From the IMG/VR virus record IMGVR_UViG_3300025292_000006, positions 1-45,312 of that record: 45,312 nt of DNA; one strand, given 5' to 3'. Positions 7,268 to 14,178 of this stretch are shown piece after piece (positions within the stretch are counted from its first letter, which is position 1; each line of letters starts with the position of its first letter). Under the pieces are notes generated by a model, which was given only the letters and a program-made list of their open reading frames with translations, was not told the DNA's origin and searched no databases. Position numbers and translations under genes: made by a program. This stretch comes from a virus.

Positions 7268-7977
7268 AACACGACTTTGTGGACGCTAAAAACTTTGTCT
7301 GCGGGGAACTCGAGTTCGTGCTGTTCGCCTTCGCCCGGGTTGTACTGGTAAAGGCGTACGAGGTCGGTAGAGCGTGACTCGTAGCGCTTGAGGTAGCTGT
7401 AAACCTCGTCGTCTTCGACCACCTGCACAACCACATCGTCGCCTTGCCGCACTTTGAGATGCGGGTTCACCCAGGCTGTTTCGCCGTGGAAGAAGCGCGG
7501 CTCACCGGAGCGGCCGTCCACCTGCACCGCATAGGCGCCTTCGACGCCCTCAAGCCCGGGCGGGCAAAACACCTGGGCGATATCCTGCCCATTCATGATG
7601 AAGCGGCCATTCTTGCCGGCAGAGATGTGGCCCCGCAGCGGTATCGAGGTATCGCCGGGGAACGACTGCCAGCGAGGCGGGAAGCTCGCGTTCGGCTTCG
7701 GCATAGGCCGAGCGACCGGCGCGTTAGGCGAGGAGCCTTGCAGCCAGTTAGTCATCTGCTCGAAGCCAGGCGGTAGCTCCCCGAAGAACTTCGCCATTGC
7801 CTCGATCTCCTGCAGGGAGATCTGGCGGCGCTTCTTCGGATCGTCGCTATGCAGTTCCTTCGATCGCGTGATCTTGTCGTTGGACATGCCGGTTGCTTCG
7901 GCGAGCTTTGAAGCTACACCGCGAGCCGCGACTTTCTCCGCAAGCCATTGTTTCAGTTCATATTGTGGGTCACTCAT
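7252..7977 (-). CDS. phage repressor, XRE HTH plus S24 peptidase domain
   Basis: A 241-residue CI/C2-type repressor expected to hold the lysogenic state. The N-terminal 65 residues contain a helix-turn-helix (ASKLAEATGMSNDKITRSKE). The C-terminal half is a LexA/S24 domain: the nucleophile Ser157 in GRSGEP, the general-base Lys197 in YLKRYE and a likely Ala-Gly self-cleavage point in GHISAGK (about 120-121). The catalytic pair is intact, so RecA-stimulated self-cleavage and SOS induction are expected. The start at 7977 has GAGGA seven bases upstream. It is divergent from the Cro-like gene, and the space between (7978-8081) holds several operator-like sites. Confidence 0.9.
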   Translation of the reverse strand: MSDPQYELKQWLAEKVAARGVASKLAEATGMSNDKITRSKELHSDDPKKRRQISLQEIEAMAKFFGELPPGFEQMTNWLQGSSPNAPVARPMPKPNASFPPRWQSFPGDTSIPLRGHISAGKNGRFIMNGQDIAQVFCPPGLEGVEGAYAVQVDGRSGEPRFFHGETAWVNPHLKVRQGDDVVVQVVEDDEVYSYLKRYESRSTDLVRLYQYNPGEGEQHELEFPADKVFSVHKVVFHAML

Positions 7978-7989
7978 GCGGCGATCCTC

Positions 7990-8040
7990 GCGGATTCCGC
8001 GAAAAACTCCATCGCGAATATCGCAAAATAATTGTTGCGA
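7990..8040 (+). promoter_or_regulatory. operator cluster between repressor and Cro-like genes
   Basis: The space upstream of the repressor contains CGCGGATTCCGCG (7990-8002), ATCGCGAATATCGCAAAA and a larger inverted repeat TCGCAA-N8-TTGCGA ending near 8040. These share the half-site of the operators in the two early promoters and are probably where the repressor and the Cro-like protein compete. The repressor promoter should lie here, but I cannot assign its boxes firmly. Confidence 0.55.
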
Positions 8041-8045
8041 CCCCA

Positions 8046-8081
8046 TTGACTTCTTGTCGCGACAATCGCAAATTTCGCGAC
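8046..8081 (+). promoter_or_regulatory. rightward early promoter PR with operator
   Basis: TTGACT (8046-8051), 17 bases, then CAAATT (8069-8074). The spacer and -10 contain the perfect palindrome TTGTCGCGACAA and the core CGCGACAATCGCAAA; TGTCGCGA and TCGCGACA also form an outer inverted repeat to 8082. A start point about seven bases after the -10 falls at the ATG of the next gene (8082), so the transcript may be leaderless. Confidence 0.68.
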
Positions 8082-8324
8082 ATGAGCGAAAAACATCTCG
8101 ACCCCGCAAAATCCATCATCGGAAAGATCGGCATCGAAAAGGTGGCCGAGGTCACCGGTAAGCACGTCTCCCGGGTGTACCGCTGGATGTACCCGAAAGA
8201 GAAGGGTGGCACCGGTGGGCTAATCCCCCAGACCGACGCCCCAGCGATCCTGGCATACGCCAAGTCGAAGAGGATCCCGCTCAAGGAAAAAGACTTCTTC
8301 CCGGTACGGGAGGGCGCCCAATGA
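8082..8324 (+). CDS. Cro-like helix-turn-helix regulator
   Basis: An 80-residue protein starting MSEKHLDPAKSIIGKIGIEK. The segment IEKVAEVTGKHVSRVYRWMY is a helix-turn-helix, and the length and place opposite the repressor fit a Cro-type antirepressor. There is no ribosome-binding site: the ATG lies inside the operator, seven bases after the predicted -10, which suggests leaderless translation. The longer frame from 7893 runs through the operators and the start of the repressor gene and is rejected. The stop overlaps the next ATG by four bases. Confidence 0.8.
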   Translation: MSEKHLDPAKSIIGKIGIEKVAEVTGKHVSRVYRWMYPKEKGGTGGLIPQTDAPAILAYAKSKRIPLKEKDFFPVREGAQ

Positions 8325-9253
8325 GCGCCGAAGGTCAGATCAAGGCATTCATCGACCGCATCCTCCGCCTCAAGGAAGAGCAGGACGTTATCGGCGACGA
8401 CATCCGCGACATCTACGCGGAAGCCAAGGGCATGGGCTTCGACAAGACCGCAATGGGCAACGTCGTCGCTCATCTGCGCAAAGTCGCGAAGAAGGGTTCC
8501 GAGACGGTCGCCGAGCAGGGCGCCATCTTCGACATCTATCTCGCCGCTTACGAGGGTCATCCGCCTGCGCCCGCCCGCGTACGAGAAAACATTGAACAAT
8601 TTGACCCGCTGACCGGCGAGTTCCTCGACGACAACCTTGACCCGAAGCTGGTCCAGACCATCGCCATGGGCGTCCAGACCGAGATCGGTCGCAAGGTCTT
8701 GACCGCAGCTGTCGACGTCATGATCGAGCAGGAAGAGGCGGAAGAAGAGACGCACCAGAGGCCCTCGACCAACGATGAGCCATCCCCAGAGGCAGGTCCG
8801 CAAGCCGAAGCCTCTCCTGCCGGGACTGGAACCGGGACGCTTGCGGATCGTGAGGGCCGCCATGACGGGGAGGTGGCTTCGGTCGACCTCCCCACCAATT
8901 CCGCAATCGCCTCGGCCTCTCAAGGCGAAGCCGAGGTCCCCAGCGCTGAGGCAGAACCTGGCGCCAAAGAAGGAGGCGAAAATGTAGATCGCAGCGCGAA
9001 GCGCGCAGGTCTCGAAGGAGGCCCCGTCAACCTTGAACCCTCTGGCCCGGAGGCTGAACGGGCAACCTCTTTCACCGCCAAGCCACCGTCCCCGTTGAGG
9101 CCGCATTGCCGGCAGCCGGAGGCATGCGGCGGCTATGGCCGGAACCACTGCCACACATGCGCGAAAGCGATGCGCGAACGCGAACCAGCGGAGAGGAACT
9201 TGCATGAGGAAGATTTCATCCGGCCTCGACGAGATGGTTCAGCGCTTCATTGA
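8321..9253 (+). CDS. DUF2312 (GapR-like) protein with long disordered tail
   Basis: A 310-residue protein. Residues 1-80 match the DUF2312/GapR family of alphaproteobacterial DNA-binding proteins (IKAFIDRILRLKEEQDVIGD, then DIYAEAKGMGFDKTA). GapR in Caulobacter binds overtwisted DNA ahead of replication forks and transcription. GapR itself is about 90 residues, so this version carries roughly 220 extra residues: a helical acidic segment, a Pro/Glu/Ala/Ser-rich linker and a final Cys/His cluster (CRQPEACGGYGRNHCHTC, about 275-292) that could bind zinc. ATGA coupling to the Cro-like gene puts it at the front of the rightward operon. Confidence 0.8.
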   Translation: MSAEGQIKAFIDRILRLKEEQDVIGDDIRDIYAEAKGMGFDKTAMGNVVAHLRKVAKKGSETVAEQGAIFDIYLAAYEGHPPAPARVRENIEQFDPLTGEFLDDNLDPKLVQTIAMGVQTEIGRKVLTAAVDVMIEQEEAEEETHQRPSTNDEPSPEAGPQAEASPAGTGTGTLADREGRHDGEVASVDLPTNSAIASASQGEAEVPSAEAEPGAKEGGENVDRSAKRAGLEGGPVNLEPSGPEAERATSFTAKPPSPLRPHCRQPEACGGYGRNHCHTCAKAMREREPAERNLHEEDFIRPRRDGSALH

Positions 9254-9347
9254 GGGCGAGGTCAGAGGCATTCGCTCCGGTCCAAACAGGTTCAAGGCCG
9301 CCGAGAGCCAGCAGCCTGAAGATCAAACCGAGAAGAGGGCTGCCTGA
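9204..9347 (+). CDS. small hypothetical protein
   Basis: A 47-residue protein (MRKISSGLDEMVQRFIEGEV...) with GAGAGGA about six bases before the ATG at 9204. It overlaps the end of the DUF2312 gene by 50 bases in a different frame and shares a TGATG with the next small gene. One amphipathic helix then a charged tail; function unknown. Confidence 0.6.
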   Translation: MRKISSGLDEMVQRFIEGEVRGIRSGPNRFKAAESQQPEDQTEKRAA

Positions 9348-9463
9348 TGTTCGTTGCTGCTGCGCTCGTCGCGACTGTCGTCGCCGCAATGCTGCTCCTC
9401 GGCGGTGTCGCTCTCTTTTCCGAACTCGAATTTCGCCGGAACGGCTTCCGGCCAAAGGATTGA
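9347..9463 (+). CDS. 38-residue small membrane protein
   Basis: ATG overlaps the previous stop (TGATG). The peptide is MFVAAALVATVVAAMLLLGG continuing to VALFSELEFRRNGFRPKD: one clear transmembrane helix and a basic cytoplasmic tail. The tight coupling and typical single-pass layout support a real gene. Function unknown. Confidence 0.55.
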   Translation: MFVAAALVATVVAAMLLLGGVALFSELEFRRNGFRPKD

Positions 9464-9488
9464 TCGCGGTTCTCCTCCTCCCTCGCGA

Positions 9489-9755
9489 TCAACGAGAGCC
9501 CCAGTCTTCCTCCTCCCGGCTGGGGCTCTCAACTCGCAACCGGATCCGCTTGTTCGCCAGGCGCATGACCACGGCTTGAACAGCGGTTCCCAAAGGAATG
9601 GCCGGTGACGAGAGGGGATCGTCACCGGCGGCAGAGGCGGGATGCGGCGCCCGGATTCCTCTGCGGAAAGGAATGAGATTTTCGACCTCCGAATGAGCGC
9701 CGACCGTTGGCGCGGTCAGGCTCTCTTCGGACTGGTCAGTAAGGTTTCTGCTCAT
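9489..9755 (-). CDS. hypothetical protein, counter-oriented
   Basis: An 88-residue minus-strand frame (MSRNLTDQSEESLTAPTVGA...) in a stretch that has no convincing plus-strand gene (9464-9805). AGGAG precedes the ATG by about nine bases. The C terminus is Arg/Glu rich. No family is recognised. The 3' end overlaps a strong hairpin (9491-9527). Confidence 0.5.
   Translation of the reverse strand: MSRNLTDQSEESLTAPTVGAHSEVENLIPFRRGIRAPHPASAAGDDPLSSPAIPLGTAVQAVVMRLANKRIRLRVESPSREEEDWGSR
9491..9527 (+). terminator. strong hairpin, possible terminator
   Basis: GAGAGCCCCAG pairs perfectly with CTGGGGCTCTC (11 base pairs) around a pyrimidine-rich 15-base loop. Neither side has a good T-run, so it may be a weak or factor-assisted terminator, or another RNA structure. 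It sits just after the first block of rightward genes. Confidence 0.45.
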
Positions 9756-9805
9756 CTGCAGTGTCTCCTAGCAAAGACACTGTGTCATAGGCGGGAACCG
9801 AAAAC

Positions 9806-10201
9806 ATGGAAAAGAAATCCAGAATTCTGGACGAGACGAAGAACGGGAAATGCAAGAACATGAGCGACGTTGCGACTGCAAACTACCTCATTAGATCGAT
9901 CGGCGGCGGTGGCCGTGTCAGCGATATGTTTTTCGAGGCTGCGGCAATCCTCCGAAAACTCTTCCCGCACAAGGGCGAACCCAAGAAGCAATGGACGGAA
10001 CGCCGTCTCAAAGCTTGGTGGAACAACGAAACCGACGTCGTTCGCCACTGGCAGATGATGGAACTCTACGCGGCTGCAGAAGCCGCGAAGGAAGAACGAG
10101 AGCTGCTAAGCGCAGCAAAGAGGGATCATGCCGAATTCATCGAAAAGACCGCCCGTATTCGTGCGTTGGCTCAGCTTGAAGCAACGGCTGATCATCGCTG
10201 A
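9806..10201 (+). CDS. hypothetical phage protein
   Basis: A 131-residue protein, mainly helical. It contains RSIGGGGRVSDMFFEAAAIL and KQWTERRLKAWWNNETDVVR, a Trp/Arg-rich stretch that looks able to contact DNA, and ends in a charged helix. A shorter start at 9860 (MSDVATANYL) is equally possible since neither ATG has a good ribosome-binding site. No named family. Confidence 0.65.
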   Translation: MEKKSRILDETKNGKCKNMSDVATANYLIRSIGGGGRVSDMFFEAAAILRKLFPHKGEPKKQWTERRLKAWWNNETDVVRHWQMMELYAAAEAAKEERELLSAAKRDHAEFIEKTARIRALAQLEATADHR

Positions 10202-10274
10202 GAAGCTGCGCGGTATCGGCTCCTCTCTCGCGGAATGGATCTGCCCGGAACTTACGGACGGGAGTGACCAGTGA
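10128..10274 (+). CDS. 48-residue overlapping small protein
   Basis: In a different frame from the preceding gene, starting inside it by 74 bases, an ORF begins MPNSSKRPPVFVRWLSLKQR and continues LIIAEKLRGIGSSLAEWICP to ELTDGSDQ. AGAGG lies four to five bases before its ATG, and its TGA shares a base with the next ATG at 10274 (TGATG). Both features argue for a real, translationally coupled gene. Function unknown. Confidence 0.55.
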   Translation: MPNSSKRPPVFVRWLSLKQRLIIAEKLRGIGSSLAEWICPELTDGSDQ

Positions 10275-10657
10275 TGCAGCAGCTTAGCCTGTTCGACACG
10301 CTGCGCAGTCCGGCGATCCGGAAGCCAGTCGAGCCCCATGGAGGCGTTATCCAAGGTGATCCGGACGCCGTTTACCGGCTCAGGCACCCGCGACTGGCAT
10401 GGGACCGTGCCAAGATCGAGTTGCACCAGCACACGGACGGCCTGTGGATGTGGTCGGCCAGCTTTCACTGCGACAACTTCGGCGGTGGTTATCGGGTCGG
10501 CCCCAAGTGGGGAAGGTTCGCCCAAACGCGCGACGACGCCCTGTTCTACGCCGCTTCGGAAATCGAGGAGAGGCTCAAAGACAAGCCCGGCAAAGAAGCC
10601 GCGCTCGTCCTCGCATGGATCGTAACTCTCAAAGAGAACCCAAAGGCGCTGTCATGA
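10274..10657 (+). CDS. hypothetical protein with beta-clamp-type motif
   Basis: A 127-residue protein whose N terminus is MQQLSLFDTLR: QLSLF is the consensus pentapeptide by which replication proteins bind the bacterial sliding clamp (DnaN). The rest has aromatic-rich strands (DGLWMWSASFHCDNFGGGYR) and a C-terminal helix. GGGAG lies nine bases before the ATG. A clamp-tethered role in replication or in redirecting the host clamp is an inference from the motif only. Confidence 0.7.
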   Translation: MQQLSLFDTLRSPAIRKPVEPHGGVIQGDPDAVYRLRHPRLAWDRAKIELHQHTDGLWMWSASFHCDNFGGGYRVGPKWGRFAQTRDDALFYAASEIEERLKDKPGKEAALVLAWIVTLKENPKALS

Positions 10658-10932
10658 AAAACCGGCTGATCGACTTGAACAACCACCTGTTTTCTCAGCT
10701 CGAGCGTTTGAGCGACGAAAGCATGACCGCCGAGCAGATCGAAACCGAGGTGAAGCGCACCGACGCAATCGTTGCCGTTAGCGAGCAGCTTATCCGCAAC
10801 TCCGACCTGTCTCTCAAGGCCGCGACCTTGGTCGCGAACCACGGCGACCGCTTCAAGCCGATGCTCCCGACGATTTTCCGCCAGCCCGAAACCCTCGACG
10901 GCAAGGCCATCACGGACGGTACCGAGAAATGA
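10654..10932 (+). CDS. conserved phage early protein
   Basis: A 92-residue helical protein (MKNRLIDLNNHLFSQLERLS...). Short phage proteins of this shape, with an N-terminal LNNHLFxQLERL helix followed by an EV-AI-VSEQLIRN helix, are frequent in early regions beside HNH genes. ATGA overlaps on both sides. Activity unknown. Confidence 0.75.
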   Translation: MKNRLIDLNNHLFSQLERLSDESMTAEQIETEVKRTDAIVAVSEQLIRNSDLSLKAATLVANHGDRFKPMLPTIFRQPETLDGKAITDGTEK

Positions 10933-11594
10933 AGGGCAAGTGGATCAGCTACAGCGTCGCAGAGATGGAATGGCTCGAAGCCAACCGTACCCTGCCGATC
11001 GGCGACTATCACCGCGAGTTCTCCGCGATGTTTCAGCGCGATGACGTCTCCGCGGGAAACCTTCACGCGCTGCGCAAGCGCAAGGGTTGGAAGACGGGTC
11101 GGACCGGCTGCTTTGTGAAGGGCCAGGTCCCCGTCAACAAGGGTAAGCCGTGCCCGCCTGGGAAGGGTGGCCGACACCCGAACGCGCGCCGAACTCAGTT
11201 CAAGGTCGGCGGTCTGCCGCACAACACCAAATTCCTCGGCCACGAGCGCGTCAGCAAGGACGGTTACGTCGAGATCAGCGTTGACGAGCAAAATCCGCAC
11301 ACTGGGTACGAGCGCCGCTATGTCCTGAAGCATCTTCATCTTTGGGAGCAGATCAACGGTCCGCTTCCAGCAGGCATGTGCCTGAAGTGCGTTGACGGAG
11401 ACAGGCTGAATACCGATCCGTCGAACTGGCTCATGATCCCTCGCGGGGTCTTGCCACGATTGAACGGCGGTCGCGCGACCCGCGTCATGGCCTACGACAC
11501 GGCGCCCGATGAACTGAAGCCTGTCCTGATGACGCTTGCGCGCGTCGATCACAAGGCAGCCGAACTCCGCCGAAATCGTCAGGAGGCGGAATGA
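10929..11594 (+). CDS. HNH-type endonuclease with DNA-binding N terminus
   Basis: A 221-residue protein. Residues 1-60 resemble a small HTH-like domain (SVAEMEWLEANRTLPIGDYH, then a basic KRKGWKTGRTG). The middle holds Lys/Gly-rich repeats, and about 125-175 is the HNH_3-like region: YERRYVLKHLHLWEQINGPL and then CLKCVDGDRLNTDPSNWLMI, in which the DGD-N spacing replaces the usual His-Asn-His. One His of the canonical set appears replaced, so cleavage activity is uncertain. Such genes are often mobile in phages. Confidence 0.8.
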   Translation: MKGKWISYSVAEMEWLEANRTLPIGDYHREFSAMFQRDDVSAGNLHALRKRKGWKTGRTGCFVKGQVPVNKGKPCPPGKGGRHPNARRTQFKVGGLPHNTKFLGHERVSKDGYVEISVDEQNPHTGYERRYVLKHLHLWEQINGPLPAGMCLKCVDGDRLNTDPSNWLMIPRGVLPRLNGGRATRVMAYDTAPDELKPVLMTLARVDHKAAELRRNRQEAE

Positions 11595-11791
11595 CCGACC
11601 CCGCCGAAATGATCGCTTGGCTCGACCGCCGCATCGCCAGCGCTATGACCTGGCTCGAAGACCACGGCCACGGCTCTAAGAAGCCACGCCCCGAAAACGA
11701 GATCGCCACCAAGGAGTACGACATCGCCCGGTTCGATGAGATCAAGGCCGCGTACCTGAAGGCGCTTGAGCGGCGAGGGCAGGCAGCATGA
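11591..11791 (+). CDS. small hypothetical protein
   Basis: A 66-residue helical, charged protein (MTDPAEMIAWLDRRIASAMT...). ATGA overlap with the HNH gene upstream. Its stop lies in an ATGA with an open plus-strand frame (11788-12414), but that frame is antisense to two better supported genes. Function unknown. Confidence 0.68.
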   Translation: MTDPAEMIAWLDRRIASAMTWLEDHGHGSKKPRPENEIATKEYDIARFDEIKAAYLKALERRGQAA

Positions 11792-11811
11792 TTAAGTTCC
11801 TCACCTCGGGC

Positions 11812-12045
11812 CTATCGCAGGAGGCCGGCTTCTTTCGCGGCAGCTTCGAATGCCGCCCTGGCTTCCGTGCTTGGGACTTCTCCATTGGCTGCATCCAGGC
11901 AGATCTTTCGAGCTGTTGCGTAACTCTCGCTCTTCGTCTCGGGCCAGGATTTCATCAGGAATGCGACCGCCTCTCGGGCGTTCCTGATGACGTGAAAACG
12001 ATCGTCTATCTTCAACTCGACGTTTGCATCCCAGATGCTGGCCAT
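11812..12045 (-). CDS. DUF982 protein (first copy)
   Basis: A 77-residue protein of the DUF982 family, small proteins found widely in rhizobia and their relatives with no known function. The layout is typical: N-terminal strands (WDANVELKIDDRFHVIRNAR), an EAVAFLMKSWP helix, then ATARKICLDAANGEVPSTEA and a C-terminal EAAAKEAGL helix. GGAGG lies five to six bases before the ATG. It runs opposite to the operon and is likely an accessory gene. Confidence 0.8.
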   Translation of the reverse strand: MASIWDANVELKIDDRFHVIRNAREAVAFLMKSWPETKSESYATARKICLDAANGEVPSTEARAAFEAAAKEAGLLR

Positions 12046-12132
12046 GGTGTCCTCCGTGGGTCAGGCTTCCCACAAACGTATATTAGAGAGAACTGTTCCA
12101 ATGGGGCGGTGCTGGGTAGCACTACGGCAAGC

Positions 12133-12315
12133 TCAATCTCCCATCTTCGGCGGAATTATCGCGCCGGGGACGGAGGTGATGGCGGGCGCTTCGTCCGGAC
12201 CGACGTCGGGCTCTGGCTCCTCGATCGGGGGCTCCGGCAGATCTGGTGGAACATCCGGCGGCAGGTCCGGCGGGAATACCGGATCCGGTGGCTGCGGAAT
12301 TGGGGTCTTGGGCAT
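12133..12315 (-). CDS. proline-rich small protein
   Basis: A 60-residue protein of which about one third is Pro, in PPD/PPE repeats (PPDLPPDVPPDLPEPP). AGGAGG five bases before the ATG at 12315 is a strong ribosome-binding site. Probably disordered; no function can be read from the sequence. It lies on minus upstream of the DUF982 gene, so the two may be co-transcribed. Confidence 0.6.
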   Translation of the reverse strand: MPKTPIPQPPDPVFPPDLPPDVPPDLPEPPIEEPEPDVGPDEAPAITSVPGAIIPPKMGD

Positions 12316-12410
12316 GCTCGCCTCCTATTTGGTGGTGCAACCGCGACCAAGTGGTGTTTGTTCCAAAAGCTCGATCCGTTCGCTGCTCGCCGTGAGCGGG
12401 GAGGTGAGGC

Positions 12411-13661
12411 ATGAGCTTCGAAACCCGCTCCATCCTCCACGGGCGCTGCACTATCCATGTTGGCGATTGCCTCGACGTTATGCGCGCCATGCCTTCGGGC
12501 TCGGTCGACTGTGTCGTCACCAGCCCGCCTTACTGGGGCCTGCGCGACTATGGCGTCGAAGGCCAGATCGGCCTTGAGCCGACACTCGGCCAGCACCTCG
12601 CCGTGATGGTCGAAGTGTTTGCCGAGGTCTGGCGGATCTTGAAACCGCAAGGCACGCTTTGGCTCAACTACGGCGACTGCTACGCAGCAGCTCCGAACGG
12701 GAAGAGCGCAGAAGCCTATAAAGCCGAGGGTTCTGACGACCGTACTTTCCGGGACAAGCCGTTCTCGACCGTGGGCCCGATCTACCAGGCCGACCGTCAC
12801 GGCGACAGAGGTGTTCGAGGCAAATTTCATCGCCGCGCTGCTGGTGTCAGTTCACCTGGTGCCATCGTCGCTGGCGGCTACCTGAAACCCAAAGACCTCT
12901 GCATGATCCCGAACCGGTTGGCGATTGCCCTCCAAGAGGCGGGCTGGTGGGTTCGCTCAGAGATCATCTGGCACAAGCCCAACCCGATGCCGGAAAGCGT
13001 CTACGATCGCCCGACGACGGCGCACGAGAAGGTCTTCTTGCTCACGAAAGGCGAGGAGTATTTCTACGAACACGAGGCGATCCGTGAGCCGGTGACCGGC
13101 GGCTCGCATGCGCGGAAGCCTGGACCGAACAGTAGGCAGAACGTCGATCGGGTGCCCGTCTCGAGGAAGTTAAAAGTCCCCGGTGGATGGGACGTTGAGC
13201 CCGGGGCACATGGCACGATCAATCGGTCCGGCAGAACCTCATCCACCTACAAGATCGCGGATGAAGGCGACCCATACCGAAAGTCGAAGCAGTCTTTCCG
13301 CGACAGCACATCGGATCTCACCGAGACCCGCAACGCGCGCAACGTCTGGACCATCGCGCCGAAGGCTTTCCGCGAAGCTCATTTCGCCACGTTCCCGCCG
13401 GCGCTCGCCGAGCGCTGCATCAAGGCAGGCACCCCGAAGACCGTTTGCGGTTGCTGTGGCGTTGACCACGGCTGCGGTCCGATCTGCGAAACCTTCGATC
13501 GCGTGCCCGGTACCGTCTTCGATCCGTTCGGTGGCGCCGGCACGGTCGGCCTTGTCGCCGAGCAGCTCGGCCTTCGCAGCATCCTGATCGAACTCAATCC
13601 CGAATACGCGGACATCGCCGTCCGGCGCATCGAAGGCGCAGAGCGAAAGGACGCGGCATGA
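12411..13661 (+). CDS. beta-class DNA methyltransferase (N4-cytosine/N6-adenine)
   Basis: A 416-residue solitary methyltransferase. Catalytic motif IV TSPPYWGLR lies near the N terminus (residues 37-45) and the AdoMet-binding motif I FDPFGGAGTVG near the C terminus (about 370-380), which is the permuted order of the beta class. SPPY is found in both N4-cytosine and N6-adenine enzymes, so the modified base cannot be decided. A Cys cluster (CGCCGVDHGCGPIC, about 344-357) lies in the insertion and may bind zinc. No restriction gene is next to it. It probably protects phage DNA or changes regulation. Start by ATGA overlap with an open frame upstream. Confidence 0.9.
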   Translation: MSFETRSILHGRCTIHVGDCLDVMRAMPSGSVDCVVTSPPYWGLRDYGVEGQIGLEPTLGQHLAVMVEVFAEVWRILKPQGTLWLNYGDCYAAAPNGKSAEAYKAEGSDDRTFRDKPFSTVGPIYQADRHGDRGVRGKFHRRAAGVSSPGAIVAGGYLKPKDLCMIPNRLAIALQEAGWWVRSEIIWHKPNPMPESVYDRPTTAHEKVFLLTKGEEYFYEHEAIREPVTGGSHARKPGPNSRQNVDRVPVSRKLKVPGGWDVEPGAHGTINRSGRTSSTYKIADEGDPYRKSKQSFRDSTSDLTETRNARNVWTIAPKAFREAHFATFPPALAERCIKAGTPKTVCGCCGVDHGCGPICETFDRVPGTVFDPFGGAGTVGLVAEQLGLRSILIELNPEYADIAVRRIEGAERKDAA

Positions 13662-13735
13662 TCAAGCTTCCATACCCAGCATCAGGCTATGACAAGAGAG
13701 GCCGCGAGCGCAGCCTCTCACTATCGAATGTCAGT

Positions 13736-14038
13736 CTACGGGGAGATTCGACCGCCGCCCGGCTTGGCTTTAATCATCCACGGCAGGACCGCGGGAGCCT
13801 TGACAAGTATGCCCTTCTTCTTCGCGAAGGAGCGGAGAGCGTCACGCGCCACCTGGACTGGCTTGTGGCCGTCATGTGCCAGGTAGCAAGTCTTCAGGGT
13901 CGCGTCGTGAATGATATCGCGATCCCCTTTGGACCATTCCTCAAGGAAATCGATCGCGTCGTCGAGGTTGGTGATTTCGAGGACCAGATCCTTCCTTTCA
14001 CGCAGGTAAACTGGCCGGTCAAACATCTTCGGGTGCAT
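13736..14038 (-). CDS. DUF982 protein (second copy)
   Basis: A 100-residue DUF982 member (MHPKMFDRPVYLRERKDLVL...): DRPVYLRE strand, then ITNLDDAIDFLEEWSKGDRD, then the HDATLKTCYLAHDGHKPVQV segment and the ARDALRSFAKKKGIL helix. GAGG precedes the ATG at 14038. It is divergent from the first DUF982 copy in sequence, so it is not a recent duplication. It too is antisense to an otherwise open rightward frame. Confidence 0.8.
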   Translation of the reverse strand: MHPKMFDRPVYLRERKDLVLEITNLDDAIDFLEEWSKGDRDIIHDATLKTCYLAHDGHKPVQVARDALRSFAKKKGILVKAPAVLPWMIKAKPGGGRISP

Positions 14039-14178
14039 TTCTACCTCACTGAATTCGTTGGTTTTCAACAAGGAAAGCGCTGTTCGTCAGCGCCCGCTGA
14101 AGATTTATTTTCGCGGCTGCGCGAGTTCAAGAGGATGACGCAGCGACTTGCACAAAAACACTTCTTCGGAGGTGCGGC

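Noticed and set aside
7970-9205. Long minus-strand frame (411 codons)
   Set aside because: Covers the PR promoter, the Cro-like gene and the DUF2312 gene, all better supported on plus.
11788-12414. Plus-strand frame with ATGA overlaps at both ends as a normal gene
   Set aside because: It is antisense to a DUF982 gene and a proline-rich gene with strong ribosome-binding sites; kept only as an observation in the findings.
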